Positions 8,653 through 17,888 of a stretch of DNA of 64,000 nucleotides are shown piece by piece; the stretch's first letter is position 1; every line of letters begins with the position of its first letter. Source of the stretch: Pseudomonas sp. UYIF39 (GTDB taxonomy: Bacteria; Pseudomonadota; Gammaproteobacteria; Pseudomonadales; Pseudomonadaceae); contig NZ_JALBYU010000003.1 in assembly GCF_029963765.1 (NCBI RefSeq), positions 1-64,000 of the forward strand. The letters are read 5' to 3'. The notes beneath the pieces are model-generated. The model was not told where the DNA came from. It made no database searches and saw nothing but the letters and a program-made list of their open reading frames with translations. Made by a program: the position numbers and the translations under genes.

Positions 8653-11600
8653 TCAGGCATCCACCATCGCCATCGCCTCCTCGACATCCACTGCCACCAG
8701 ACGCGAGCAACCCGGTTCGTGCATCGTCACCCCCATCAGTTGCTCGGCCATTTCCATGGCGATCTTGTTGTGGGTGATATAGATGAACTGCACCGTCTGC
8801 GACATCTCTTTGACCAGCCGTGCGTAGCGTCCAACGTTAGCGTCATCCAATGGTGCGTCAACTTCATCGAGCATGCAGAACGGCGCCGGATTCAACTTGA
8901 AGATGGCAAAAACCAGAGCCAAGGCAGTCAGGGCTTTTTCGCCACCGGAGAGCAAATGGATGGTGCTGTTCTTCTTTCCTGGCGGCTGCGCCATGATCGT
9001 TACCCCTGTATCGAGTAGATCTTCGCCCGTCAGTTCCAAATAGGCGCGTCCTCCACCGAAAACTTTTGGGAAAAGGGCCTGTAAACCGCCATTGATCTGA
9101 TCAAAGGTATCTTTGAAGCGGTTTCGGGTTTCCTTGTCGATCTTGCGAATCACGTTCTCGAGCGTGTCCAGTGCTTCCACCAGATCATCGTTCTGCGCAT
9201 CCAGATAACGTTTACGCTCGGATTGTTGCTGGTATTCGTCGATGGCCGCCAGGTTGATCGCACCGAGGCGCTGAATCCGCGCGGCAATGCGTTCGAGTTC
9301 TTCTTCGGCGTCTTTCTCGTTGGCCTCGGCCACCAGCGTTGCGAGTACGCCGTGAAGGTCGTAGCCGTCTTCCAGCAATTGATCTTCGAGCGCCTTGCGG
9401 CGCACGGTCAGGGCTTGCCATTCCATGCGCTGGGTTTCCATCTGGCCGCGAATCAACTGCGATTGCTGCTCGGCCTGGTTGCGACGTTTTTCCGCATCAC
9501 GCAATTCACGGTCAGCGTCTTCCAGAGCGATCTGCGCAGTCTTGAGTTCTTCGTCGACGGTCATGCGTTTGTCGAGCAACTCTTCGAGTTTGAGGCGCAA
9601 CTCTTCCAGCGGAGCCTCCCCCTCCTCCAGGTTGAGGCTGAGCTGTTCGCGCTTCTCGGTCAGGCGCTCGGATTGCATTTCCAGACGTTCCAGCGCTTGA
9701 CGTGTGGAATCGTGCTGGGCCTTGAGCGAACCCAGACGCACCGCCAGTTGATGGGCGTGATCCTTGTGCTGCCGGGCTTCCTGCCGCACCCGATCGAGTC
9801 GCTCGCGCAAGCTGTCGCGCTGAGCCAGCAGCAACTCGCGCTGCTCGGTGTCCAGCGCCATGCTGTCGAGGGCTTCCTGCAATTGCAGACGCGCCTCGCC
9901 GATATTTTCGTGTTCCAGAGCGCGTTGTTCAGCCAACTCGGTGAGTTCTTCGTCCAGGCGTGTACGGCGCAAGGTCAGTTGTTCGGCCTTGGCTTTACCG
10001 GCGGACAACTGGGCTTTCAACTCACCTTGCTGACGGGCTTCGTCTTGCAGCAGACGGCGCAGATGTTCGCGGCCGTTTTCCTGCTGACGCTGTTGCGCCC
10101 GCAGGTTTTGTAATTGGGTTTCCAGGGTTTCGACCGTGGCTTCGCGCTCTTCGCGCTCAAGGCCCAGACGCTGGATTTCCTGACCCCGGGCGAGCACACC
10201 GCTTTCCGCTTCGCTGGCCCGACGCACGCGCAAGAAGTGCCGACCGACCCAATAACCATCGCGGCTGATCAGACTTTCGCCGGCCGCCAATTGACCACGC
10301 AAGGCCAAAGCCTGTTCAAGACTGTCGACCGGTTTAACCTGCCCCAACCATGGCGCCAGATCGATCTGCGCTTCAACTTTATCAAGCAGGCTGCCGGGCA
10401 CGCGCACGCCATCAGTGGCCGGGCTGAGCAAGCGCAAATCGCCTTGGGCAAAACCGGCCAGATCGAAATCGCCGAAGTCATCCACCAGCACCGCTTGCAG
10501 GTCGGCGCCGAGCACGGTTTCCACCGCCAGCTCCCAACCGGCTTCGACTTTCAGGCCTTCGGCCAGACGCGGACGATCCGCCAAATGTTGTTCGCGCAGC
10601 CATTCAGCGGTGCCGGTGCCCGGATCGAGCGCGGCTTGCTGCAAGGCCTCAAGGGAGGCGAGGCGACCGTTCAGACGCTGCAAATCACCCTGAGCCTGTT
10701 GCTGATTTTGCAGCGCTAATTGCAATTCCTGACGCAGTTGCTCGAGGCGTTCGACCTGGGCTTCTTCGCTGGCCTGCAAATCTTCGAGGGTCGCTTCACT
10801 CGCGGCCAGTTGCTCGCTGAGTTCCATGATTGCAGCGTCTTCCGGGTCCGCCGAGAGCAACGTGCGCTCCTCGCCAAGACGCTTCTGACGATCGGCCAGC
10901 CGCTCCATGCTGGTTTCCAGCTGCTGGATGCGCGACTGCTGAACTTCGGACTGGCGACGCGGCTCGGCGGCCGTCAGGTTGAACGTGTCCCATTGCTCCT
11001 GCCAGCCGTGCATGGTGGTTTCGGATTCTTCCAGCGCCGCGGCAGCCTCTTCGGCGGCGGCGCTGGTGACTTCCTGTTCGGGGGTGAGCATGTCCAGCTC
11101 TTCACCCAGGGTCAGCAGCAAGGTGCGGTCATGACCCAAGTGAGACTCGGTTTCCAGTCGCGCGCGCTCGGCTTCTTTCAGGTCGTCCTGTAATTGGCGC
11201 AAACGCTGCTGACCGTGCTGGATGCTCTGCTCGACCCGGGCGATGTCGCCGCCGACCGAATAGAAGCGCCCCTGCACCAGATTGAATCGTTCGGACAGGT
11301 CGTGGTGCCCGTCCCGCAAGCGTTCGATAGCCGCATCGGCGTTGCGCTGCTCGGCCACCAGCGCTTCGAAGGTGACTTCCTGATTGCCGATGATCGCTTC
11401 GCGCTGACCGACCTGCTCATTCAAAGCCTGCCAGCGCAGGGCCGATAGTTGGGCCTTGAGCTGACGCTCCTCGCCCTTGTATTCCTGATACTTCTTGGCG
11501 GCCTCGGCCTGGCGGTACAAGCGTTCGAGCTGACGCTCAAGCTCTTCGCGCAGGTCGGTCAGGCGGGCCAGGTTTTCGTGGGTGCGGCGAATGCGGTTTT

Positions 11601-12141
11601 CAGTCTCGCGCCGGCGCTCCTTGTACTTGGAAATACCCGCCGCTTCTTCGATGAAGTTGCGCAAGTCTTCGGGCTTTGACTCGATCAGCTTGGAGATCAT
11701 CCCCTGCTCGATAATCGAATAGCTGCGCGGGCCCAGGCCTGTACCCAGAAAGATGTCGGTGATATCGCGGCGGCGGCATTTGGTGCCGTTGAGGTAGTAA
11801 GTGGTCTGGCTGTCGCGGGTCACTTTGCGGCGAATGGAAATTTCCGCGTAGGCCGCGTATTCGCCAAGCAGGGTGCCGTCGGAGTTATCGAACACCAGCT
11901 CGATGCTCGCCTGGCTCACCGGTTTACGGCTGGTCGAACCGTTGAAGATGACGTCGGTCATCGACTCGCCGCGCAGGTTCTTGGCCGAACTCTCGCCCAT
12001 CACCCAGCGGACGGCGTCGATGATGTTCGACTTGCCGCAACCATTGGGCCCGACCACCGCCGCCATGTTACTGGGGAAGTTCACCGTGGTCGGGTCGACG
12101 AAGGATTTGAACCCCGCCAGTTTGATGCACTTTAGCCGCAC
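8653..12141 (-). CDS. smc: Chromosome segregation ATPase SMC
   Basis: The SMC subunit of the condensin-like complex, which organises and segregates the chromosome. 1162 aa. Walker A GPNGCGKSN at residues 32-40; a long coiled coil (about 165-480); a hinge near 500-650 (LLDKVEAQIDLAPWLG); a second coiled coil; then the C-terminal ABC signature LLSGGEKALTALAL and Walker B CMLDEVDAPLDD. The start MRLKCIKLAGFKSF is typical of the family. The upstream GntR gene ends two bases before the ATG, so the two are probably co-transcribed. Confidence 0.98.
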   Translation of the reverse strand: MRLKCIKLAGFKSFVDPTTVNFPSNMAAVVGPNGCGKSNIIDAVRWVMGESSAKNLRGESMTDVIFNGSTSRKPVSQASIELVFDNSDGTLLGEYAAYAEISIRRKVTRDSQTTYYLNGTKCRRRDITDIFLGTGLGPRSYSIIEQGMISKLIESKPEDLRNFIEEAAGISKYKERRRETENRIRRTHENLARLTDLREELERQLERLYRQAEAAKKYQEYKGEERQLKAQLSALRWQALNEQVGQREAIIGNQEVTFEALVAEQRNADAAIERLRDGHHDLSERFNLVQGRFYSVGGDIARVEQSIQHGQQRLRQLQDDLKEAERARLETESHLGHDRTLLLTLGEELDMLTPEQEVTSAAAEEAAAALEESETTMHGWQEQWDTFNLTAAEPRRQSEVQQSRIQQLETSMERLADRQKRLGEERTLLSADPEDAAIMELSEQLAASEATLEDLQASEEAQVERLEQLRQELQLALQNQQQAQGDLQRLNGRLASLEALQQAALDPGTGTAEWLREQHLADRPRLAEGLKVEAGWELAVETVLGADLQAVLVDDFGDFDLAGFAQGDLRLLSPATDGVRVPGSLLDKVEAQIDLAPWLGQVKPVDSLEQALALRGQLAAGESLISRDGYWVGRHFLRVRRASEAESGVLARGQEIQRLGLEREEREATVETLETQLQNLRAQQRQQENGREHLRRLLQDEARQQGELKAQLSAGKAKAEQLTLRRTRLDEELTELAEQRALEHENIGEARLQLQEALDSMALDTEQRELLLAQRDSLRERLDRVRQEARQHKDHAHQLAVRLGSLKAQHDSTRQALERLEMQSERLTEKREQLSLNLEEGEAPLEELRLKLEELLDKRMTVDEELKTAQIALEDADRELRDAEKRRNQAEQQSQLIRGQMETQRMEWQALTVRRKALEDQLLEDGYDLHGVLATLVAEANEKDAEEELERIAARIQRLGAINLAAIDEYQQQSERKRYLDAQNDDLVEALDTLENVIRKIDKETRNRFKDTFDQINGGLQALFPKVFGGGRAYLELTGEDLLDTGVTIMAQPPGKKNSTIHLLSGGEKALTALALVFAIFKLNPAPFCMLDEVDAPLDDANVGRYARLVKEMSQTVQFIYITHNKIAMEMAEQLMGVTMHEPGCSRLVAVDVEEAMAMVDA

Positions 12142-12143
12142 GC

Positions 12144-12803
12144 TTAAGCGTCCGTCAGGGCAGAAACCACCAGATCGCAGCTGCGCTGGGCATATGCCGT
12201 CAGCACGATGCGGATCTGCGGAAAGTCACGGGCCAGCACGGCGGCGAGCAAGCGTTCGAACAGTTCGAGGAACTCGCTCATTGAGGCCTTGCGCTGTTCC
12301 AGGGCGAGAAAATACGCGCGGCTCATGGCCGGCTGCAGATTCTCGACGGTTTCCTGCAAGTACGGGTTGTTGGCGAACGGGTACGCGGCGCGCATCACAC
12401 TGAAGCTGTCGTCGACGAAGGTGCGAATGTCCTGACGCTCGTAGCTGGCGGTCAGACGCTGCTGGATTTGCACGAATGGCGCCATGTCGGCCTGGACTTG
12501 CCAGCCGCTGGCCACTGCATTGCCCAGCAGAATGTAAAGCTCACTCATGAGCGTGCACAGGCTCTGGACCTTGTGGACCGTGAGCTCGGTCACGTGGGCG
12601 CCGCGTCGCGGCAGGATCGCGATCAGGTGGCGGCGTTCGAGGATCAGCAAGGCTTCACGGACCGAACCGCGGCTGACATTGAGGGCCAGTGTGACCTTCT
12701 GTTCCTGGATGCGCTCCCCGGGCTTCATTTCGCCACGAATGATGCGTTCGGCGAGGTGGTGAGCAATTTGCTCGGCGAGGCTGTCCGGCGCCTTGAACGT
12801 CAT
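12144..12803 (-). CDS. GntR-family transcriptional regulator (FCD type)
   Basis: 219 aa. The N-terminal winged helix is clear (AERIIRGEMKPGERIQEQKV ... VSRGSVREALLILERRHLI), and an all-helical C-terminal domain of the FCD class follows. It is divergent from xdhA, with two TGAC-N6-GTCA repeats between the genes, so it probably controls the xanthine dehydrogenase operon; this is inferred from position. It ends two bases before smc, an unusual pairing of a metabolic regulator with a chromosome-structure gene. Confidence 0.92.
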   Translation of the reverse strand: MTFKAPDSLAEQIAHHLAERIIRGEMKPGERIQEQKVTLALNVSRGSVREALLILERRHLIAILPRRGAHVTELTVHKVQSLCTLMSELYILLGNAVASGWQVQADMAPFVQIQQRLTASYERQDIRTFVDDSFSVMRAAYPFANNPYLQETVENLQPAMSRAYFLALEQRKASMSEFLELFERLLAAVLARDFPQIRIVLTAYAQRSCDLVVSALTDA

Positions 12804-12973
12804 GGTTGTCCTTCAAACTCTTCGATTTGCACAAGCGGCGCAGTGTAGCGCACATGAAGGGTCATGGCGGAGTGCCCACTCGGCGGTTTTTGGCACGATT
12901 CAAGCAAAAAGCAGGCTATCCCGTGAGGGTCAATAATAAAGGAACGAGTCGTTGATCGACAAAACGCTATTTC

Positions 12974-13012
12974 CTGACCTTCAAGTCAGAAAATCATTGA
13001 CCGCAAAGTCAG
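12974..13012. promoter_or_regulatory. Candidate GntR operators before xdhA
   Basis: CTGAC-CTTCAA-GTCAG (12974-12989) and TTGAC-CGCAAA-GTCAG (12997-13012) are two copies of TGAC-N6-GTCA spaced 23 bp apart, in the divergent region between the GntR gene and xdhA. Two helical turns of spacing suits cooperative binding by a dimeric regulator. Confidence 0.6.
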
Positions 13013-13069
13013 ACCTGATAAATTCGGTTCAAGTCGGTTAACAACAATAATGAGTCTGCGAGGCCTTCC

Positions 13070-14524
13070 GTGATCCAGTTTTTACTTAACCAGGAACTCC
13101 GTAGCGAGCACGCCCTGGACCCAAACCTGACCGTGCTCAATTATCTGCGCGACCATGTGGGCAAACCCGGCACCAAAGAAGGCTGCGCCAGCGGTGACTG
13201 CGGCGCCTGTACCGTGGTGGTTGGCGAGCTGCAAACGGATGACGATGGCCGCGAACACATTCGCTATCGCAGCCTCAACTCGTGCCTGACGTTCGTTTCG
13301 TCATTGCACGGCAAACAATTGATCAGCGTTGAAGACCTCAAGCACCAAGGCGAGCTGCACAGCGTGCAGAAAGCCATGGTCGAGTGCCACGGCTCGCAAT
13401 GCGGTTTTTGCACACCCGGCTTCGTGATGTCGCTGTTCGCGCTGCAAAAGAACAGCGATCAGCCGGATGCTCATAAAGCTCACGAAGCACTGGCCGGCAA
13501 CCTCTGCCGCTGCACCGGCTATCGGCCGATTCTGGCTGCCGCCGAACAATCCTGCTGCGGCAAGCAAACAGACCAGTTCGATGCGCGTGAAGCCGACACC
13601 ATCGCTCGCCTGAAGGCCATCGCCCCTACCGACATCGGCGAACTCAACAGTGGCGACAAGCGCTGCCTGGTGCCGTTGACCGTTGCCGATCTGGCTGACC
13701 TTTACGACGCTTATCCACAAGCCCGCCTGCTGGCCGGCGGTACGGATCTGGCGCTGGAAGTCACGCAGTTCCACCGCACCCTGCCGGTGATGATTTACGT
13801 CGGCAACGTCGCCGAGATGAAACGCATCGAACGTTTCGATGATCGCCTGGAAATCGGTGCCGCCACCGCACTCTCCGATTGCTATGAAGCGTTGAAAGCC
13901 GAGTACCCGGACTTCGGCGAATTGCTGCAACGCTTTGCTTCCCTGCAGATCCGCAACCAAGGCACCCTCGGCGGCAACATCGGCAACGCTTCGCCGATCG
14001 GTGACTCACCTCCCCTGCTGATTGCGTTGGGTGCACAGATCGTTTTGTGCAAGGGCGATACCCGCCGCACCATGGCCCTGGAAGACTACTTCATCGATTA
14101 CCGGGTTACCGCACGTCAGGAAAGCGAGTTCATCGAAAAGATCATCGTGCCTCGCGCCAGAGCTGAACAACTGTTCCGCGCCTACAAGGTGTCGAAACGT
14201 CTGGACGATGACATTTCCGCTGTCTGCGCCGCGTTCAACCTGCGCATCGACAACGGCGTGATCGCCGACGCCCGCGTCGCCTTCGGCGGCATGGCGGCAA
14301 CGCCAAAACGCGCCAAAAGCTGCGAAGCCATATTGCTCGGCGCCACCTGGAACAACGACACCGTCGAACGCGCCTGCGTCGCACTGGCCGAAGATTTCAC
14401 GCCACTCTCGGACTTCCGCGCCAGCAAGGAATACCGCCTGCTTAGCGCCCAGAACCTGCTGCGTAAATACTTCATCGAACTGCAAACACCGCACATCGAG
14501 ACTCGGGTGACCGCTTATGTCTAA
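13070..14524 (+). CDS. xdhA: Xanthine dehydrogenase small subunit
   Basis: Carries the [2Fe-2S] and FAD parts of xanthine dehydrogenase (hypoxanthine/xanthine to urate). 484 aa from a GTG start with GAGG upstream. First ferredoxin-like cluster CASGDCGACTVVV (residues 43-55); second cluster CHGSQCGFCTPGF and CRCTGYRPI; FAD domain with LLAGGTDLALEVT and GTLGGNIGNASPIGDS. The stop overlaps the xdhB start (ATGTCTAA), so translation is coupled. First gene of xdhABC-guaD. Confidence 0.97.
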   Translation: MIQFLLNQELRSEHALDPNLTVLNYLRDHVGKPGTKEGCASGDCGACTVVVGELQTDDDGREHIRYRSLNSCLTFVSSLHGKQLISVEDLKHQGELHSVQKAMVECHGSQCGFCTPGFVMSLFALQKNSDQPDAHKAHEALAGNLCRCTGYRPILAAAEQSCCGKQTDQFDAREADTIARLKAIAPTDIGELNSGDKRCLVPLTVADLADLYDAYPQARLLAGGTDLALEVTQFHRTLPVMIYVGNVAEMKRIERFDDRLEIGAATALSDCYEALKAEYPDFGELLQRFASLQIRNQGTLGGNIGNASPIGDSPPLLIALGAQIVLCKGDTRRTMALEDYFIDYRVTARQESEFIEKIIVPRARAEQLFRAYKVSKRLDDDISAVCAAFNLRIDNGVIADARVAFGGMAATPKRAKSCEAILLGATWNNDTVERACVALAEDFTPLSDFRASKEYRLLSAQNLLRKYFIELQTPHIETRVTAYV

Positions 14525-16916
14525 TCATCACGCCGTAGAGAAGACCCAGGCCGAACTGGCTGAACTGTTCGCCAAGGACCTGACCACCGGTGTCGGCCGC
14601 AGCGTCAAGCACGACAGCGCCGCCAAGCACGTGTCCGGTGAAGCGCAGTACATCGATGACCGGCTGGAATTTCCTAACCAGTTGCACGTTTACGCTCGGC
14701 TGTCGGACCGCGCTCACGCGAAAATCATCAGCATCGACACCCGGCCTTGTTACGCCTTCGACGGCGTACGCATCGCTATCACCCACGAAGACGTACCGGG
14801 CCTGAAAGACATCGGCCCATTGCTGCCGGGCGATCCGCTGCTGGCCATCGACGACGTGCAATTCGTCGGTCAACCGGTGCTCGCCGTCGCGGCGAAAGAT
14901 CTGGAAACCGCGCGCAAAGCCGCCATGGCCGCGATCATCGAATACGAAGATCTCGAGCCGGTGCTGGACGTGGTTGAAGCCCTGCGCAAACGCCACTTCG
15001 TGCTCGACAGCCACACGCATCAGCGCGGTGATTCGGCCGGTGCCTTGGCCACCGCCGAGCATCGTATCCAGGGCACGTTGCACATTGGCGGCCAGGAACA
15101 CTTCTATCTGGAAACCCAGATCTCTTCGGTGATGCCGACTGAAGACGGGGGCATGATCGTCTACTGCTCGACGCAGAACCCCACCGAAGTGCAGAAGCTC
15201 GTCGCCGAAGTGCTCGACGTGTCGATGAACAAAATCGTCGTCGACATGCGCCGCATGGGCGGTGGTTTCGGCGGTAAAGAAACCCAGGCTGCCAGTCCGG
15301 CGTGCCTCTGCGCAGTCATCGCCCACCTCACCGGCCAGCCGACAAAAATGCGCCTGCCGCGCGTCGAAGACATGTTGATGACCGGCAAGCGTCACCCGTT
15401 CTACGTCGAGTACGACGTCGGCTTCGACAGCACCGGCCGCCTGCACGGTATTGCCCTGGAGCTGGCCGGCAACTGCGGTTGCTCACCGGACTTATCGGCA
15501 TCGATTGTCGACCGTGCGATGTTCCACGCCGATAACTCGTACTACCTGGGCGACGCGACCATCAACGGTCACCGCTGCAAGACCAACACCGCATCGAACA
15601 CTGCTTACCGTGGTTTCGGTGGCCCGCAAGGCATGGTCGCCATTGAAGAAGTGATGGACGCGATTGCCCGCCATCTGGCCCTCGATCCGCTGGCCGTGCG
15701 CAAGGCCAACTACTATGGCAAGACCGAGCGCAACGTCACCCATTACTACCAGACCGTCGAGCACAATATGCTCGAGGAAATGACCGCCGAACTCGAAGAA
15801 AGCAGCCAGTACGCCGAGCGCCGCGAAGCGATTCGTCGCTACAACGCCAACAGCCCGATCCTGAAAAAAGGCCTGGCGCTGACCCCGGTGAAATTCGGTA
15901 TTTCCTTCACTGCCAGCTTCCTCAACCAGGCCGGTGCGCTGATCCATATCTACACCGACGGCAGCATCCACCTGAACCATGGCGGCACCGAAATGGGCCA
16001 AGGCCTGAACACCAAAGTCGCGCAGGTCGTGGCTGAAGTGTTCCAGGTGGAAATGGACCGCGTGCAGATCACCGCGACCAACACCGACAAGGTGCCGAAC
16101 ACCTCGCCGACCGCCGCTTCCAGCGGTGCCGACCTGAACGGTAAAGCCGCACAGAACGCGGCGGAAATCATCAAGAAACGCTTGGTTGAATTTGCCGCGC
16201 GGCAGTACAAGGTCAGCGAAGAAGACGTGGAATTCCACAACGGTCACGTGCGGGTTCGTGATCACATCCTGACGTTTGAATCGCTGATCCAGCAGGCGTA
16301 TTTCGCTCAGGTTTCGCTGTCGAGCACTGGGTTCTACAAGACCCCGAAAATCTTCTACGACCGTAGCCAGGCGCGGGGCCGGCCGTTCTATTACTACGCC
16401 TTCGGCGCAGCGTGCTGCGAGGTGATCATCGACACCCTGACCGGTGAGTACAAAATGCTGCGCACCGACATCCTCCACGACGTCGGCGACTCACTGAACC
16501 CGGCGATCGACATCGGTCAGGTCGAGGGTGGTTTCATCCAGGGCATGGGGTGGCTGACCATGGAAGAACTGGTGTGGAACAACAAGGGCAAACTGATGAC
16601 CAACGGCCCGGCCAGCTACAAGATCCCGGCGGTGGCGGACATGCCGCTGGACCTGCGGGTGAAGCTGGTGGAAAACCGCAAAAACCCGGAAGACACGGTG
16701 TTCCACTCCAAGGCCGTGGGCGAGCCGCCGTTCATGCTCGGCATCGCGGCGTGGTGTGCGATCAAGGACGCCGTGGCGAGCCTTGGCGACTACAAGCATC
16801 AACCGAAAATCGACGCACCGGCGACCCCGGAGCGGGTGCTGTGGGGCTGTGAGCAGATGCGTCAGTTGAAGGTGGCGAAGGCTGCCGAGGCTGAGCCGGA
16901 GTTGGCTTCGCTTTAA
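14517..16916 (+). CDS. xdhB: Xanthine dehydrogenase large (molybdopterin) subunit
   Basis: Binds the molybdenum cofactor and the purine. 799 aa. Typical motifs: GQEHFYLETQ (residues about 190-200), GGGFGGKETQ, AYRGFGGPQG, and near the C-terminus GEPPFMLG, whose glutamate is the catalytic base in this family. Starts inside the xdhA stop region. Normal full length with no break. Confidence 0.97.
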   Translation: MSNHHAVEKTQAELAELFAKDLTTGVGRSVKHDSAAKHVSGEAQYIDDRLEFPNQLHVYARLSDRAHAKIISIDTRPCYAFDGVRIAITHEDVPGLKDIGPLLPGDPLLAIDDVQFVGQPVLAVAAKDLETARKAAMAAIIEYEDLEPVLDVVEALRKRHFVLDSHTHQRGDSAGALATAEHRIQGTLHIGGQEHFYLETQISSVMPTEDGGMIVYCSTQNPTEVQKLVAEVLDVSMNKIVVDMRRMGGGFGGKETQAASPACLCAVIAHLTGQPTKMRLPRVEDMLMTGKRHPFYVEYDVGFDSTGRLHGIALELAGNCGCSPDLSASIVDRAMFHADNSYYLGDATINGHRCKTNTASNTAYRGFGGPQGMVAIEEVMDAIARHLALDPLAVRKANYYGKTERNVTHYYQTVEHNMLEEMTAELEESSQYAERREAIRRYNANSPILKKGLALTPVKFGISFTASFLNQAGALIHIYTDGSIHLNHGGTEMGQGLNTKVAQVVAEVFQVEMDRVQITATNTDKVPNTSPTAASSGADLNGKAAQNAAEIIKKRLVEFAARQYKVSEEDVEFHNGHVRVRDHILTFESLIQQAYFAQVSLSSTGFYKTPKIFYDRSQARGRPFYYYAFGAACCEVIIDTLTGEYKMLRTDILHDVGDSLNPAIDIGQVEGGFIQGMGWLTMEELVWNNKGKLMTNGPASYKIPAVADMPLDLRVKLVENRKNPEDTVFHSKAVGEPPFMLGIAAWCAIKDAVASLGDYKHQPKIDAPATPERVLWGCEQMRQLKVAKAAEAEPELASL

Positions 16917-16932
16917 GGACCGAGGCGCGGCC

Positions 16933-16999
16933 ATTCGCGAGCAGGCTCGCTCCCACAAGGATCGCGCTGAACCTGTGGGAGCGAGCCTGCTCGCGAAGA
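16933..16999. repeat. REP inverted pair
   Basis: Two facing copies of the fluorescens-type REP core (GCGAGCAGGCTCGCTCCCAC and its inverse) with a short spacer, between xdhB and xdhC. Probably a REPIN moved by a RAYT transposase encoded elsewhere. As it lies inside the operon, it may stabilise the 3' end of xdhAB mRNA. Confidence 0.85.
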
Positions 17000-17034
17000 G
17001 GCCCGAACAGACAACAAAGATGTCGAGGTGAAAC

Positions 17035-17880
17035 ATGTACAACTGGATCGACGCCCTCGCCGACCTGCAATCCCAGGGTGAACCCTGCGTGTTGGTGACC
17101 ATCATCGAAGAGCTCGGCTCGACGCCGCGTAACGCCGGCTCGAAGATGGTCATCAGCGCCAGCCAGACCTTCGACACCATCGGTGGCGGGCATCTGGAAT
17201 ACAAGGCCATGCAGATCGGTCGCGAGATGCTGGCCAGCGGTAAGCAGGACACCCACCTTGAGCGCTTCAGCCTCGGCGCCAGCCTGGGTCAGTGCTGCGG
17301 CGGCGTGACGGTGTTGCTGTTCGAACCGATGGGTCAGGTCCAGGCGCAGATCGCCGTGTTCGGTGCCGGCCACGTCGGCCGGGCGCTGGTGCCGCTGCTC
17401 GCCAGCCTGCCCTGCCGGGTGCGCTGGATCGATTCGCGGGAAGCCGAATTCCCGGAACAGATCCCCCACGGTGTCCGTAAAATCGTCACCGAAGAACCGG
17501 TGGACGAAATCGACGACCTGCCCGCCGGCAGCTACTGCATCGTCATGACCCACAATCACCAGCTCGACCTCCAACTCACCGCCGCGATCCTCAAGCGCAA
17601 CGACTTCGCCTACTTCGGCCTCATCGGTTCGAAGACCAAACGGGTGAAGTTCGAACACCGCTTGCGTGACCGTGGATTCGACAGCGCCGTGCTGCAACGC
17701 ATGCGCTGCCCGATGGGCATCGGCGAAGTCAAAGGCAAGTTGCCTGTGGAAATCGCCATCTCCATCGCCGGCGAAATCATCGCCACCTATAACGCCAATT
17801 TCGGCCAGCACACCGCCAGCGCCGGATCATCGATCGCCAAACTGCTGCCTGCTTCACGCCGCAGCCAAGCCACGAATTGA
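17035..17880 (+). CDS. xdhC: Xanthine dehydrogenase accessory protein XdhC
   Basis: Binds the molybdenum cofactor and inserts the sulfurated form into XdhB. 281 aa. The XdhC/CoxI domain at the N-terminus has CVLVTIIEELGSTPRNAGSK and a GGGHLEY motif. The middle has a Rossmann-type turn (IAVFGAGHVGRAL), and the C-terminal part has MRCPMGIGEVKGKLPVEIAISIAGEI. Third gene of the operon, eight bases before guaD. Confidence 0.96.
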   Translation: MYNWIDALADLQSQGEPCVLVTIIEELGSTPRNAGSKMVISASQTFDTIGGGHLEYKAMQIGREMLASGKQDTHLERFSLGASLGQCCGGVTVLLFEPMGQVQAQIAVFGAGHVGRALVPLLASLPCRVRWIDSREAEFPEQIPHGVRKIVTEEPVDEIDDLPAGSYCIVMTHNHQLDLQLTAAILKRNDFAYFGLIGSKTKRVKFEHRLRDRGFDSAVLQRMRCPMGIGEVKGKLPVEIAISIAGEIIATYNANFGQHTASAGSSIAKLLPASRRSQATN

Positions 17881-17888
17881 GAAATTTT

